Of a DNA stretch of 49,814 nucleotides, positions 7,606 to 16,128 are shown piece by piece. The notes under the pieces are model-generated. The model was given only the letters and a program-made list of their open reading frames with translations. It searched no databases and was not told the DNA's origin. Position 1 is the first letter of the stretch. The number at the start of each line of letters is the position of its first letter. Source of the DNA: Desulfovibrio sp. (GTDB lineage: Bacteria > Desulfobacterota > Desulfovibrionia > Desulfovibrionales > Desulfovibrionaceae); NCBI GenBank assembly GCA_031291035.1, contig JAISLI010000001.1:1-49814 (forward strand), in the 5' to 3' direction. The position numbers and the translations under genes are program-made.

Positions 7606-8091
7606 ATGCGCAACTGTCTTGTCTGCTTGGTGTCTTTGCTTTTTTCCCTTCTGTGTTTTTCGTCGGCCTATGCCTGGAACGCCTATGTGGTGCGGGTGGA
7701 GGGCGGCGGCATTGTCGTGGTGAGTGAAAAGCGTGACCGCGATGAGAACCCTGTTGTGCTGAGTTTTTACGGCGTTGAGGTGCCAACGCTTCAGCAACCC
7801 TTCGGCCCGGAAGCGTTGGAATATTTACGTGCACTTTTGCCGGTTGGTTCAACGGTAAACGTAGAGTCCGCATGCAAGGATGGCGAAGGCGCGTCGCGCG
7901 CGCTGATTCAGATTGACGGAAGATCGGTCAATTATCAGCTTTTGGTTGAGGGCCTTGCCTGGGTGAGCCGCGCCTCCTGCAAGGCCATTTTTTGCCGTCG
8001 CTGGCATATTCAGGAGCACCAGGCCATTGAGGCAAAGCTTGGTCTGTGGAGTCTTCACATGAGTACGCCGCCCTGGCAATGGAGCAGATAA
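7606..8091 (+). CDS. exported SNase-like (thermonuclease-fold) protein, active site degenerate
   Basis: The 161-residue product starts with a clear Sec signal peptide (positive N-terminus, hydrophobic core, cleavage near SSAYA-W). The mature part follows the staphylococcal-nuclease OB-fold: FYGVEVP, QQPFGPEALEYLRALLP, an R in GASRALIQI, and NYQLLVEGLAWV. SNase uses Arg35, Glu43 and Arg87. Here RLYGID(A/T)PE reads SFYGVEVPT, so the positions of Arg35 and Glu43 appear to be Ser and Thr, and only the Arg of the YGR-like motif remains. It is probably a periplasmic binding or inactive nuclease; this follows from a by-eye alignment. The ATG has no ribosome binding site but no other in-frame start exists. 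It ends 17 nt before the response regulator. Confidence 0.75.
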   Translation: MRNCLVCLVSLLFSLLCFSSAYAWNAYVVRVEGGGIVVVSEKRDRDENPVVLSFYGVEVPTLQQPFGPEALEYLRALLPVGSTVNVESACKDGEGASRALIQIDGRSVNYQLLVEGLAWVSRASCKAIFCRRWHIQEHQAIEAKLGLWSLHMSTPPWQWSR

Positions 8092-8108
8092 GGAGACCCG
8101 TTACCGTC

Positions 8109-9488
8109 ATGAGCGAAAAAACACATCTTCTTGTTATTGATGATGAAAAAAATTATTTGCTGGTTCTGCAGACCTTGCTGGAAGACGAGGGGTATGCGGT
8201 CACCGCCGTGAGCGATCCTGAAACAGCGCTTGCTTTTTTGAATGAGAGCGAGGTGGACGTGGTGGTGACCGACATGAAGATGCCCAAAGTGACGGGCAGG
8301 GAGGTGCTGCAACGGGTCAAAAAAAATTGGTCGCATATTCCGGTTTTGATCATGACGGCTTTCGGTTCCATCGAAAGCGCCGTGGAAGTGATGAAGTACG
8401 GAGCTTTCGATTATATCACGAAGCCCTTTTCCAACGACGAGCTCTTGCTTTCCATCCACAACGCGGCCGAGCTTTCACGCACCCACCGCCAGTACCGCCT
8501 TTTGCTGGAGTCGATGGAAGAACGTTACGGCGTGCACCAGATCGTGGGGCGCAGTCAGGCCATACGTGATGTACTGGTCATGATTGACCGTGTCGCGCCA
8601 AGCCGTTCCACGCTGCTGATTACCGGAGAGTCGGGCACGGGCAAGGAGCTTGTGGCCCGCGCCATTCATTACACAAGCCCCCGCAAGGACAAACCCTTTA
8701 TTTCCGTAAACTGCATGGCGCTCAATGCCGGTGTGCTGGAAAGCGAACTGTTCGGCCATGAAAAAGGCTCATTTACCGGCGCTGTGGCTATGCGGCGCGG
8801 CCGTTTTGAACAGGCTGACGGCGGCACGCTTTTTCTGGATGAAATTGCCGAGCTGACACTGGATTTGCAGGTCAAGTTGCTGCGTGTGCTGCAGGAGCGC
8901 AGCTTTGAGCGGGTGGGCGGCAGCGAGGGGGTTGAAGTGGATATCCGCGTGGTGGCCGCCACCAATAAAAATCTTGCCGCGCTTGTTGAACAGGGGGCCT
9001 TTCGCGATGACCTGTACTACCGCTTGAATGTCGTACAGATTCCCCTGCCGCCCTTGCGTGAGCGCAGAGAGGATATTTTTCCGCTGGTGGCGCATTTCAT
9101 GGAAAAAGTCACTGCGGAAAACAATATGTCGCAGAAGACGTTCAGCGCCGAGGCGCTCAATTACCTTGTGGGTTACGAGTGGCCGGGCAATATCCGTCAA
9201 CTGGAAAACGTGGTGGAAAGTTGCATGGTTCTGGTGCCCGGCGCCGTGATTGAGGTGGATAATCTGCCGCCGGAAATCCGTGATGAAGAGGCGCAGTTCA
9301 AAAGCGCCGTGGATCTTCTGCCGGTGCAACTGGATCTGGCCGACACGCTGGAAAAAATTGAGGCCGCGCTCATTCGCCGCGCCCTGGTGCGTTCTGAACT
9401 CGTGCAGGTGAAGGCGGCGGAATGCCTGGGCATTTCCAAAAGTCTTCTGCAGTACAAACTCAAAAAATACGGCATTACAGGGCATTAG
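8109..9488 (+). CDS. sigma-54-dependent response regulator (NtrC family)
   Basis: The protein has 459 residues from ATG 8109 (TAAGGAGA at 8089-8096, rather far). Domains: receiver 1-120 with acidic pocket DD11-12 and phospho-acceptor Asp55 (VVTDMKMP) and Lys in ITKPF; sigma-54 AAA+ domain ~143-375 with Walker A GESGTGKE, the sigma-54 contact loop as GSFTGA (220-225; usually GAFTGA), Walker [12 protein letters not shown] and the arginine motif; C-terminal Fis-type HTH ([20 protein letters not shown]). It activates sigma-54 promoters after phosphorylation. No histidine kinase gene is adjacent, so its partner is elsewhere. The upstream neighbour encodes an exported nuclease-like protein. The TAG stop lies inside a dispersed repeat. 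Confidence 0.93.
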   Translation: MSEKTHLLVIDDEKNYLLVLQTLLEDEGYAVTAVSDPETALAFLNESEVDVVVTDMKMPKVTGREVLQRVKKNWSHIPVLIMTAFGSIESAVEVMKYGAFDYITKPFSNDELLLSIHNAAELSRTHRQYRLLLESMEERYGVHQIVGRSQAIRDVLVMIDRVAPSRSTLLITGESGTGKELVARAIHYTSPRKDKPFISVNCMALNAGVLESELFGHEKGSFTGAVAMRRGRFEQADGGTLFLDEIAELTLDLQVKLLRVLQERSFERVGGSEGVEVDIRVVAATNKNLAALVEQGAFRDDLYYRLNVVQIPLPPLRERREDIFPLVAHFMEKVTAENNMSQKTFSAEALNYLVGYEWPGNIRQLENVVESCMVLVPGAVIEVDNLPPEIRDEEAQFKSAVDLLPVQLDLADTLEKIEAALIRRALVRSELVQVKAAECLGISKSLLQYKLKKYGITGH

Positions 9489-9603
9489 AGCAGTTCACGA
9501 ATGAACTGCTCTGCAAGGATTTGCCGGCAAATACTTGCCGCGAAACAGGAGCAGGCGGGCTTTGCCCTCCGTAAGCGAACTGTTTCAATCGTTAATTACT
9601 ATA
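9486..9603 (+). repeat. dispersed structured repeat, copy 1 (full)
   Basis: The copy begins with the TAG stop of the response regulator. Stem 1 pairs AGAGCAGTTCA (9487-9497) with TGAACTGCTCT (9502-9512) over a CGAA loop. Stem 2 pairs GCAAGGATTTGC (9513-9524) with GCAAATACTTGC (9527-9538). A third segment reads GAAACAGGAGCAGGC to ACTGTTTCAA and can close GAAACAG with CTGTTTC. The same arrangement recurs at 29225-29357 and partly elsewhere. It may act as a terminator or mRNA-stabilising element, or be a short non-autonomous mobile repeat. The rest of the gap to 9791 is AT-rich with no gene. Confidence 0.8.
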
Positions 9604-9791
9604 GTAAATAATGATTGTTATTTCAATTAGATAAATTGTTTTTCAAAATCTGTGCGGGAATGTGTGGATACGGCAAAACGAAATGGCGGGTTGCGGATAT
9701 TGTTCAGCGGGCCGCTCGCCTTGTCAGATGAGTTGCATTTGCCTTGGGGCAGGATAACTGCTATTGTCCGAATTAAGCAGGGGAAAGGCCC

Positions 9792-10042
9792 ATGAGCCGG
9801 ATTCGTGTTATGCTGGTGGATGACGAGACGGAGATACCGCGAATCCTGTCCAAGCGCCTGACGAGGCGCGGCGATGACTGCGTTGCGGTATCCAACTGCC
9901 CATGTCCGCTTGTGATATTGGATGTGAAATGCCGGTCATGGACGGGGATGGAGACCCTTATCTGATGAAACCTGTGGAGTTTGACGAACTGCTTTTCAAA
10001 ATGGAAGATGCGGTGGCGGACCTGCGACTGGTCGGAGAATAG
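9792..10042 (+). pseudogene. decayed response-regulator receiver domain
   Basis: An ATG with a ribosome binding site (GGGGAAAGG) opens MSRIRVMLVDDETEIPRIL, a receiver N-terminus with the DDE acidic triplet. LVILDV follows and, after a one-base shift, MPVMDG, the motif around the phospho-acceptor Asp. It runs into stops and then resumes as MKPVEFDELLFKMEDAV, the end of a receiver (conserved Lys-Pro). At 251 bp against ~360 bp expected, several segments are missing and at least two frameshifts occurred. It is non-functional. It may once have worked with the regulator upstream. Confidence 0.75.
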
Positions 10043-10123
10043 GGAGATTCGCCGCGAGGAAAATTCACTTGGCGGCCAAGAGATATTTTGGTGTAACGCA
10101 CTGGAGCCAAAAAGAAGGTGTAT

Positions 10124-10924
10124 ATGCGATTAAATTGCGTCATGGCGTTTGCGGCGCTGCTTTTGAGTTTTTCAGTCTGCGTGAGCGCTGAAGTTGTAAC
10201 TACCGACAATTTGCACAAAGAACTTGAAAAGCTTTTCCGCAACCGGCCGGATATCGTGATGGATGTTCTGCGGCGCGAGAGCGAGACGGTGCTGGATATC
10301 GCGCAACAGGGGTCCAACCAGCGGCGCAGACGCAGTTTGGAAGTCCAATGGCGCGCTGATATGAAAAATGAAAAAAGCGTACGCCTGGAAGGACGGCCTG
10401 TGTTTGGATCGCCAAAAGCCAAAGTGCGCATTGTGGCATTTTCCGATTTTACCTGTCATTATTGCCGGCAAGCCGCCTCAACTGTCAATGAGGTACTGAG
10501 AGACTACGGCAAGGATGTCTGCCTGATTTTTAAAAATTTCCCTTTGGAAAACAAGGGGACGGCCATGCAGGCGGCGATGGCGTTTCTGGCCGTGGCGCAG
10601 CAGAGTAACGAAAAGGCCTGGAAGTTTTACAGCGTGCTGTTTGCTGAACGGGACAGGCTTATGGGGGAGGGGGAAGGTTTCATCAACAGTACGGCCGAGA
10701 GCGTCGGCGCAGACATGAAGAAGTTGCAAAAAGACGCAAAAAGTAAAAAAATAGCTGAAATGCTGGCCGAAGATATTGCGGACGGGCAAAAGATCGGCGT
10801 GGAAGGCACACCGTTTTTTCTTGTGAACAATCTTGTTATTCGCGGCGCATTGCCGCCGGATCTGTTTCGGGCGGCTGTGGACATGGCGCTTGCGGAAAAA
10901 TCCGGGCAGGGGAATTCACAATAA
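10124..10924 (+). CDS. periplasmic DsbA/DsbG-like thiol-disulfide oxidoreductase
   Basis: The protein is 266 residues from ATG 10124 (AGAAGG 10113-10118); GTG 10118 is a less likely start. A signal peptide ends near VCVSA-EV. A helical N-terminal region (30-85) resembles the oligomerisation segment of DsbG/ScsC-like proteins. The thioredoxin-like domain follows, with CHYC (Cys111, Cys114) after FSDFT and the cis-Pro loop VEGTPFF. It probably forms or isomerises disulfides in exported proteins. No dsbB or dsbD partner is in the window. It converges with, and overlaps by 9 bp, the MerR-like gene on the other strand. Confidence 0.9.
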   Translation: MRLNCVMAFAALLLSFSVCVSAEVVTTDNLHKELEKLFRNRPDIVMDVLRRESETVLDIAQQGSNQRRRRSLEVQWRADMKNEKSVRLEGRPVFGSPKAKVRIVAFSDFTCHYCRQAASTVNEVLRDYGKDVCLIFKNFPLENKGTAMQAAMAFLAVAQQSNEKAWKFYSVLFAERDRLMGEGEGFINSTAESVGADMKKLQKDAKSKKIAEMLAEDIADGQKIGVEGTPFFLVNNLVIRGALPPDLFRAAVDMALAEKSGQGNSQ

Positions 10925-11518
10925 GTGTGCTTTTGCGGAGGAACTTGCCCCGCCGCCGGAACGCGTCAGGATGACACGCGTCATCCAGCGCCGCAACTGC
11001 TCCAGATCAGCCTGCTGGGTTTTTTCGGAAGCATTGAGGAGCATGCGCAAGGTTTCCACTTCCTCGCGCAGAGCTGACGCATGGTCCACCGCGGACTGTT
11101 CAGCGGTTCTCGGCAGGCGTTCCGCCAGCACCTGCATGATCTGGGTGATGCCTTCCAGGGCAATTGTTTGACGCTCAAGCATTTGCAGGGCGGCTGTCGT
11201 AAAATGAACGGAAACGGCCTGCCCCCGTTCTTGTGGGGAAGATTCTTCAGGCACGGCAAGCGCATTGCGGGGGAATTTTGCTTCCAGTGCGTCTTCAACC
11301 GCAACGGCGGTGCGGGATTTTTGCATCTGCTCCAGTATAGCCTCAATCACGTCAAGGGTTTCCCTGCGGTAACGTCGGCGGCGCCCGTCGCCAACGCTGG
11401 GAATGTATTGGGCAAAGCGCTTGCAATAGTAACGCGCCGTGGATTCCGGCAGGGAAAAATGCCGTGAAATATCCGCTATGCTCAAGAGCCCTTCACCCAT
11501 ATTGACCTTGCGCGTCAT
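10916..11518 (-). CDS. MerR-like HTH regulator
   Basis: The product has 200 residues. The N-terminus (LLSIADISRHFSLPESTARY to RRRYRRETLDVIEAI) is a MerR-type winged HTH that reads a helix-turn-helix and the DGRRRRYRRE wing. The C-terminal part (110-190) is predicted coiled coil (ALREEVETLRMLLNASEK) with no cysteine or other evident metal/ligand site. The target is unknown. CAGGAGG precedes the ATG well. An inverted repeat AAAACAG-N5-CTGTTTT lies just upstream of the gene (about 11532-11550) and could be its own operator or a weak hairpin. Confidence 0.78.
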   Translation of the reverse strand: MTRKVNMGEGLLSIADISRHFSLPESTARYYCKRFAQYIPSVGDGRRRRYRRETLDVIEAILEQMQKSRTAVAVEDALEAKFPRNALAVPEESSPQERGQAVSVHFTTAALQMLERQTIALEGITQIMQVLAERLPRTAEQSAVDHASALREEVETLRMLLNASEKTQQADLEQLRRWMTRVILTRSGGGASSSAKAHLL

Positions 11519-11719
11519 GGCGTTCCTCCTGAAAACAGCGCAACTGTTTTTTCTGGAAATACTCTAAAAAAAAATAAAAAGCAACTGTCTTGTTGCCGGA
11601 TTTGTAGAGAACGGATGATTTTTGGTAATGCGGTCTTGCGAATGAAGCCCCGACAGTGATTCAGAACCGCGGCCTGAGTGAATAAAGGAGTAGTAAATTT
11701 TAGAAGAAAATACGAAGTG

Positions 11720-12184
11720 TTATCTGACTATCCGCCGTACCGTGAGGAGTTTATTGCTCCAGTAAGGCTGGTTCATGCTTTCGGCACGCACCCGGGAACC
11801 CGTGCGGGGGCTGTGAATAAAGGTGCTGTTGCCCGCGTACAGGCCGGTGTGCAGTCCGTTGACGGCGTACGGAGCGCGGAACACGACTATATCGCCGGGG
11901 CGCGCATTGTCGCGGCGCACTTGAGCCCCGGCGCGGGCCTGCTCAACTGTCCTGCGGGGCACAGTCAGGCCGTTTTTCTGATAAGCCCACCAGACAAGGC
12001 CGGAGCAGTCAAAGCCCGACTGCGGAGATTTGCCGCCGGATTGATATTTTTTGCCAATTTGGCTAAATGCCGTATTGACAACCTTGCGGGCAAGCGGCGG
12101 CGCGATGTCGGATTCGGAGGATTTCAGAAATCCGCAGCCTGAAAGAAGAAGAGCGGAAAGCAAGGCGAGCAGGCAGTTTTTCAT
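11720..12184 (-). CDS. NlpC/P60-family lipoprotein peptidase
   Basis: The protein is a 154-residue lipoprotein: signal sequence with lipobox LLSG-C (Cys17), then an NlpC/P60 domain. The catalytic set is visible as Cys60 (FDCSGLV), His112 (GLHTGLYAG) and His124 (FIHSP), as in Spr/MepS-like enzymes that cut the D-Glu to diaminopimelate-side bond of murein peptides. It is likely anchored to the outer membrane, facing the periplasm, and works in cell-wall growth. Its length is normal for the Spr group. The 200-bp gap to the MerR-like gene (11519-11719) has no other gene. Confidence 0.92.
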   Translation of the reverse strand: MKNCLLALLSALLLSGCGFLKSSESDIAPPLARKVVNTAFSQIGKKYQSGGKSPQSGFDCSGLVWWAYQKNGLTVPRRTVEQARAGAQVRRDNARPGDIVVFRAPYAVNGLHTGLYAGNSTFIHSPRTGSRVRAESMNQPYWSNKLLTVRRIVR

Positions 12185-12573
12185 GGCGTTTTATTTCCGG
12201 AACAATAGCGCGCACAATGGCGAAAAAAAGTCGGCCGCGCACTGTAAGCCTTATCGGCAAAGGCGGAAAAAAAGTTAAGCGCGGCGTTTCAGGGGCCTTG
12301 CGCCTTATGCGCAAGGCCCTGAAATGTGAAATTCCGGGCGGCCGCGTGAATTTTCGCCATCTCCGCTGGCCGCGCGCCACCGGCTTGCGGGCGTAACGTG
12401 ACGTCCCCCTGTGCCGGGCTTGAAAAGACATTGCGCGGCGGCCATATAACATGTAAGCTGTCAGGGTATGTTCCTGCGGACAAAAACAGGAATGCAACGC
12501 AACCACGCATGGGGCACTAAAAAACGCAACACACTCAATACGCTGTTTAAAAATTATAAAACCGGCACTATAC
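12185..12573. other. intergenic region between divergent NlpC/P60 and cysE genes
   Basis: The 389-bp region has no supportable gene. Its one clear structure is the long hairpin at 12287-12324 listed separately. It should contain both divergent promoters, but no strong -35/-10 pair stands out. The cysE ATG lacks a good Shine-Dalgarno sequence. Confidence 0.5.
12287..12324. repeat. long imperfect palindrome / hairpin
   Basis: TTTCAGGGGCCTTGCGC (12287-12303) pairs with GCGCAAGGCCCTGAAA (12309-12324) across a CTTAT loop, with one bulged G. It lacks a T-tract on either side, so it is not a classical terminator for the flanking divergent genes. It could be a REP-like element or a regulatory stem. 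No second copy was seen in the window. Confidence 0.6.
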
Positions 12574-13485
12574 ATGGATAAATTCGACAGCACACAGCCG
12601 GCTGCCCATCGCTGCCTTGACAGGGTTGTGGAGCGCCTTTGTCATCCGGATTCCCTCAACGCCGTCTGGCACAATTCAGCCGAGGGGGCCGCCATGCCCT
12701 CCAGAGACGAACTCAGGGAAATCATGAACAGACTGGCCGTGGCTATCTTTCCTGGATATTTCGGACAGGCCCAGGTGAGGTTGGATTCTCTGCGCTACCA
12801 TCTGGCGGCCAATCTGGATTCCGTTTATCAGAAGCTGCGCGAGCAGATTTTGCGGGGTTTCTGCTTTACCTGCGAAAAACAGCACGCGGTCTGCGCGCCG
12901 CGCGATTCCCAAAGCAAAAATGCGGCGCTTGCCTTTATGGACACCCTGCCGGAGATTCGCCGCCTTCTCGCCGGCGACGCCAGAGCCGCCTATGAGGGCG
13001 ATCCCGCCGCGCAAAGCCCCGAAGAAGCCGTTTTTTGCTATCCGTCCCTGCGGGCCATGCTGCACCACCGCATTGCCCATGAACTGCATACCCTCGACGT
13101 ACCCATGATACCTCGCATGATTTCTGAAATGGCCCATGCGCATACCGGCATCGACATACACCCCGGCGCCGCCATAGGGGAAGAATTTTTCATTGACCAC
13201 GGCACGGGGGTCGTCATCGGCGAAACCTGCGTTATCGGGCAAAACTGCCGCCTCTATCAGGGAGTGACGCTGGGGGCCCTTTCCTTCCCCAAAAAGCCTG
13301 ACGGCACGCTTATCAAGGGCATATCGCGCCATCCCATACTGGAAGACAATGTTACCATATACGCGGGGGCGACCATCCTCGGCAGAGTAACCATCGGGCG
13401 CGGCGCCGTTGTGGGCGGCAATATGTGGATCACTGAAGATGTGCCCGCCGGGGCCAGAATCTCACAGGAAAAACCCTATGCCTGA
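12574..13485 (+). CDS. cysE: serine O-acetyltransferase
   Basis: The protein has 303 residues. The family transfers acetyl from acetyl-CoA to L-serine, the first step of cysteine synthesis, in the cytoplasm. An N-terminal helical domain (1-165) is followed by a left-handed beta-helix of hexapeptide repeats (~185-300): IDIHPGAAIGEEFFIDHGTG with the catalytic His of the DHGTG motif, VVIGETCVIGQNC, VTLGAL, and the closing VGGNMWI. The longer N-domain fits the EpsC-like bacterial form. Its stop overlaps the start of a small lipoprotein gene. Sulfide from dissimilatory sulfate reduction would be the downstream sulfur donor, if the host assignment is right. Confidence 0.93.
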   Translation: MDKFDSTQPAAHRCLDRVVERLCHPDSLNAVWHNSAEGAAMPSRDELREIMNRLAVAIFPGYFGQAQVRLDSLRYHLAANLDSVYQKLREQILRGFCFTCEKQHAVCAPRDSQSKNAALAFMDTLPEIRRLLAGDARAAYEGDPAAQSPEEAVFCYPSLRAMLHHRIAHELHTLDVPMIPRMISEMAHAHTGIDIHPGAAIGEEFFIDHGTGVVIGETCVIGQNCRLYQGVTLGALSFPKKPDGTLIKGISRHPILEDNVTIYAGATILGRVTIGRGAVVGGNMWITEDVPAGARISQEKPYA

Positions 13486-13609
13486 AGGCCCGCGTAAAAT
13501 TTTGTTTTGCGCTTGTCTGCTGGCTTTTGCCTTGGCTGTCGCGGCCTGCGCCAAGAATGCCGAAGTCCGGGCCAGGGGGGAGATGGCGGTCAGCGTTGGC
13601 AACAGATGA
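13478..13609 (+). CDS. small lipoprotein
   Basis: This short frame encodes 43 residues: MPEGPRKILFCACLLAFALA, then a lipobox-like VAAC and a polar tail. The start overlaps the cysE stop by 8 nt, which suggests translational coupling. A typical signal sequence plus an acceptable lipobox support a membrane-anchored peptide. No function is known to me. Entericidin-like or other mini-lipoproteins have this size. Confidence 0.5.
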   Translation: MPEGPRKILFCACLLAFALAVAACAKNAEVRARGEMAVSVGNR

Positions 13610-13646
13610 CTGTATGACTGTATACGGACAACGACAAGGAACGGCA

Positions 13647-14264
13647 ATGTCACTCAAGCTGAACGGCAAAAAAAAGAAATCCGTGTTGCGCGAATATGCG
13701 GAAGCGTTACTGCTTGCCCTTCTTCTGGCGCTTTTTATCCGCACCTTTCTGGTGCAGGCGTTCAAGATACCCTCGGAATCCATGCTTTCCACCCTGCTTG
13801 TGGGCGATCATCTGCTGGCGAGCAAATTTGCGTACGGCATCAATCTTCCCTTTACCAACATGCGGATATACCGGGGAGAGGATCCTGCCAGGGGCGACAT
13901 CATCATTTTTGAATACCCCGGAGACCCGAGCGTTGATTACATCAAACGCATCATCGGCGTGCCCGGCGACGTTATCGCCGGACGGAACAAGCAGCTCTTC
14001 CGCAACGGCCAGCCCGTCAAGGAAGACTACGTCCGCTTTGCCAATCCCGGTCAGATTGAACCGAAGCGGGACAATTTCGGTCCGGTCACTGTGCCGGAAG
14101 GCAAATATTTCGTTATGGGAGACAATCGCGACAATTCGCTGGATTCCCGTTTCTGGGGTTTTGTGGACCGCAAGGCCATCCGCGCCAAGGCCTGGCGCAT
14201 TTACTGGTCCTGGGACGGCCCCGGCGACATACGCTTCAGCAGACTGGGCAGGCTGATTCAGTGA
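13647..14264 (+). CDS. lepB: signal peptidase I
   Basis: The protein has 205 residues from ATG 13647 (AAGGA upstream). An N-terminal membrane segment (17-38) is followed by the Ser/Lys dyad: Ser45 in IPSESM and Lys100 in DYIKRIIGVPGD, with the box GDNRDNSLDSRFWG near the end. It removes signal peptides of exported preproteins at the outer face of the inner membrane. A basic N-terminal stretch (KLNGKKKKS) faces the cytoplasm. The next gene, yifB/comM, starts 4 nt after its stop, so the two are probably co-transcribed. Confidence 0.95.
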   Translation: MSLKLNGKKKKSVLREYAEALLLALLLALFIRTFLVQAFKIPSESMLSTLLVGDHLLASKFAYGINLPFTNMRIYRGEDPARGDIIIFEYPGDPSVDYIKRIIGVPGDVIAGRNKQLFRNGQPVKEDYVRFANPGQIEPKRDNFGPVTVPEGKYFVMGDNRDNSLDSRFWGFVDRKAIRAKAWRIYWSWDGPGDIRFSRLGRLIQ

Positions 14265-14268
14265 GTAT

Positions 14269-15795
14269 ATGGTCGTCCGTCTGCTGAGCGGCGCCCTGGA
14301 AGGCGTCGATGCCTTTCCCGTGGAAGTGGAAGTGGACTATGTCCGCCAGGGGTTGCCGGGGTTTACCCTTGTGGGGCTTGCCGAGGCGGCCGTGCGCGAA
14401 GCCAAGGATCGCGTATTCGCCGCCTTGCGGGCCAGCAATTTCAGGCTGCCCCCGGCGCGCGTCACCGTAAATTTGGCTCCGGCGGGCCGGCGCAAGGCCG
14501 GCGCAAGCTATGACCTGCCTCTGGCCATCGGCCTTTTGGCCGCGTCAGGGCTTATCCCGTTGGAACGAATCAACGATTTTTTTCTCACGGGGGAGCTTTC
14601 CCTCACCGGAGAAATCAAGGCCGTCAGCGGCGTGCTGCCGCTTGCCATTCTGGCGCGGCAAAAAGAGGCCGCGGGCCTCGTGGTTCCGCCAGCCAACGCG
14701 GCGGAAGCGGCTGTTACCCACGGCCTTGCGGTTTACGCCCCGCAAAATTTGGCCGAATGCGCCGCCTTTCTGGCGGGTGCCGTGGAGCTTGCCGCTGTGC
14801 CCCGCACCGTGCCGGAGGCCCTGCCGCCGCCGCGCTACGGTCTGGATTTCGGCGACGTAAAAGGCCAGCATGCGGCCAAACGCGCTCTGGAGGTGGCTGC
14901 CGCCGGCGGGCACAACATCCTCATGCTGGGGCCGCCCGGCAGCGGCAAAACCATGCTGGCCCAACGTCTGCCCACCATACTGCCGCCCCTGAATTTTGAA
15001 GAAGCTCTGGAGGTTACCAAAATTTACAGCGTGGCCGGCCAACTGCCGCCGGGCTCCGGCCTGATGACGGCGCGGCCTTTCCGCTCGCCCCATCATACCA
15101 TTTCCAATGTGGCCCTAGTGGGCGGTGGCGGTACCCCGCGTCCGGGAGAAGTCTCCCTGGCGCACAGGGGTGTGCTCTTTCTGGACGAGTTGCCGGAGTA
15201 CAGCAAGGCCGCTCTGGAAGTTTTGCGCCAGCCTCTGGAAGACGGCTCGGTGTCCATCGCGCGCGTGGCCCAGAGCGTCACCTATCCCGCGGCCTGCATG
15301 CTGGTGGCGGCCATGAATCCTTGTCCCTGCGGTTATTACGGCGACCCGGAGCACAAATGCGTCTGCAGGCCGGATCAGCGCGCCCGCTATATGGCCAAAC
15401 TTTCAGGTCCCCTGCTGGACAGGATTGACGTGCATGTGGAAGTCCCCGCCGTGCCCTATGAGGATCTGCGCAAAACGACAGGCGGCGGAACCTCCGCCGA
15501 ACTCCGCGCCCGGGTTCTTGCGGCGCGCGCCATACAGCGGATACGGTTCGCCGGCGAGCGCATTCACTGCAACGCCGAACTCTTCGGCGGCCTTCTTGAG
15601 CGACACTGCGCTCTGTCCTCCGGGGGGCACTCTCTTCTGAGAACCGCCGTCAAGCGTCTGGGGCTCTCGGCCAGAGCATATACCCGCGTACTGCGTCTGG
15701 CGCGCACTATCGCGGACATGTCCCGCGCGGACGACATCAGCCCGGAACATCTGGCGGAAGCCATCTCCCTGCGCGTACTGGACCGGGAGGAATAA
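14269..15795 (+). CDS. comM: YifB/ComM-family AAA+ ATPase (Mg-chelatase-like)
   Basis: The protein has 508 residues, standard for the family. An N-terminal S5-fold/ChlI-like domain (1-170) is followed by the AAA+ core with Walker A GPPGSGKTM, the sensor RPFRSPHHT, Walker B VLFLDELPEY and the cysteine-rich insert NPCPCGYYGDPEHKCVC, and a C-terminal Mg-chelatase subunit domain. ComM of naturally competent bacteria is a hexameric branch-migration helicase used during DNA integration; the broad family also occurs in non-competent bacteria. It is tightly linked to lepB. Confidence 0.93.
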   Translation: MVVRLLSGALEGVDAFPVEVEVDYVRQGLPGFTLVGLAEAAVREAKDRVFAALRASNFRLPPARVTVNLAPAGRRKAGASYDLPLAIGLLAASGLIPLERINDFFLTGELSLTGEIKAVSGVLPLAILARQKEAAGLVVPPANAAEAAVTHGLAVYAPQNLAECAAFLAGAVELAAVPRTVPEALPPPRYGLDFGDVKGQHAAKRALEVAAAGGHNILMLGPPGSGKTMLAQRLPTILPPLNFEEALEVTKIYSVAGQLPPGSGLMTARPFRSPHHTISNVALVGGGGTPRPGEVSLAHRGVLFLDELPEYSKAALEVLRQPLEDGSVSIARVAQSVTYPAACMLVAAMNPCPCGYYGDPEHKCVCRPDQRARYMAKLSGPLLDRIDVHVEVPAVPYEDLRKTTGGGTSAELRARVLAARAIQRIRFAGERIHCNAELFGGLLERHCALSSGGHSLLRTAVKRLGLSARAYTRVLRLARTIADMSRADDISPEHLAEAISLRVLDREE

Positions 15796-15806
15796 TTTCC
15801 GTCCTG

Positions 15807-16118
15807 TCAGGCGAGAAGCGCCTCAATGGCTTTCACGATGGCCGGTTTTTGCTTCAAACCCTCCATCCGCTCCGCTTCCTCGCCGTTTTTGAAGAAGATC
15901 ATGGTGGGAAAGCCGCTCACTCCGAGGCGTTCCTTCAATTCCACATTCTCGTCGAAATCAATTTGATAGATGGGAAAATCGGGCATGCCCGCGTCAATGT
16001 CCCTGAGTACATAGGCCAGCATTTTGCACGGGCCGCACGTTTTGGAGTAAAATTCCACCAGCATGGGCCGCGTACGGTCCATGCCGTCAAATTCCTGTTG
16101 TCGAATTTCCTTGATCAT
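15807..16118 (-). CDS. trxA: thioredoxin
   Basis: The protein has 103 residues with the redox motif CGPC (Cys28-Cys31) in EFYSKTCGPC and the cis-Pro loop SGFPTM. It reduces protein disulfides in the cytoplasm and takes electrons from the thioredoxin reductase encoded just upstream. The ribosome binding site is GAGGAAAG. It lies 10 nt after trxB, so the two form an operon. It lacks the usual WCGPC Trp (Thr instead), a variant seen in some anaerobes' thioredoxins. Confidence 0.93.
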   Translation of the reverse strand: MIKEIRQQEFDGMDRTRPMLVEFYSKTCGPCKMLAYVLRDIDAGMPDFPIYQIDFDENVELKERLGVSGFPTMIFFKNGEEAERMEGLKQKPAIVKAIEALLA

Positions 16119-16128
16119 CTGACTTTCC

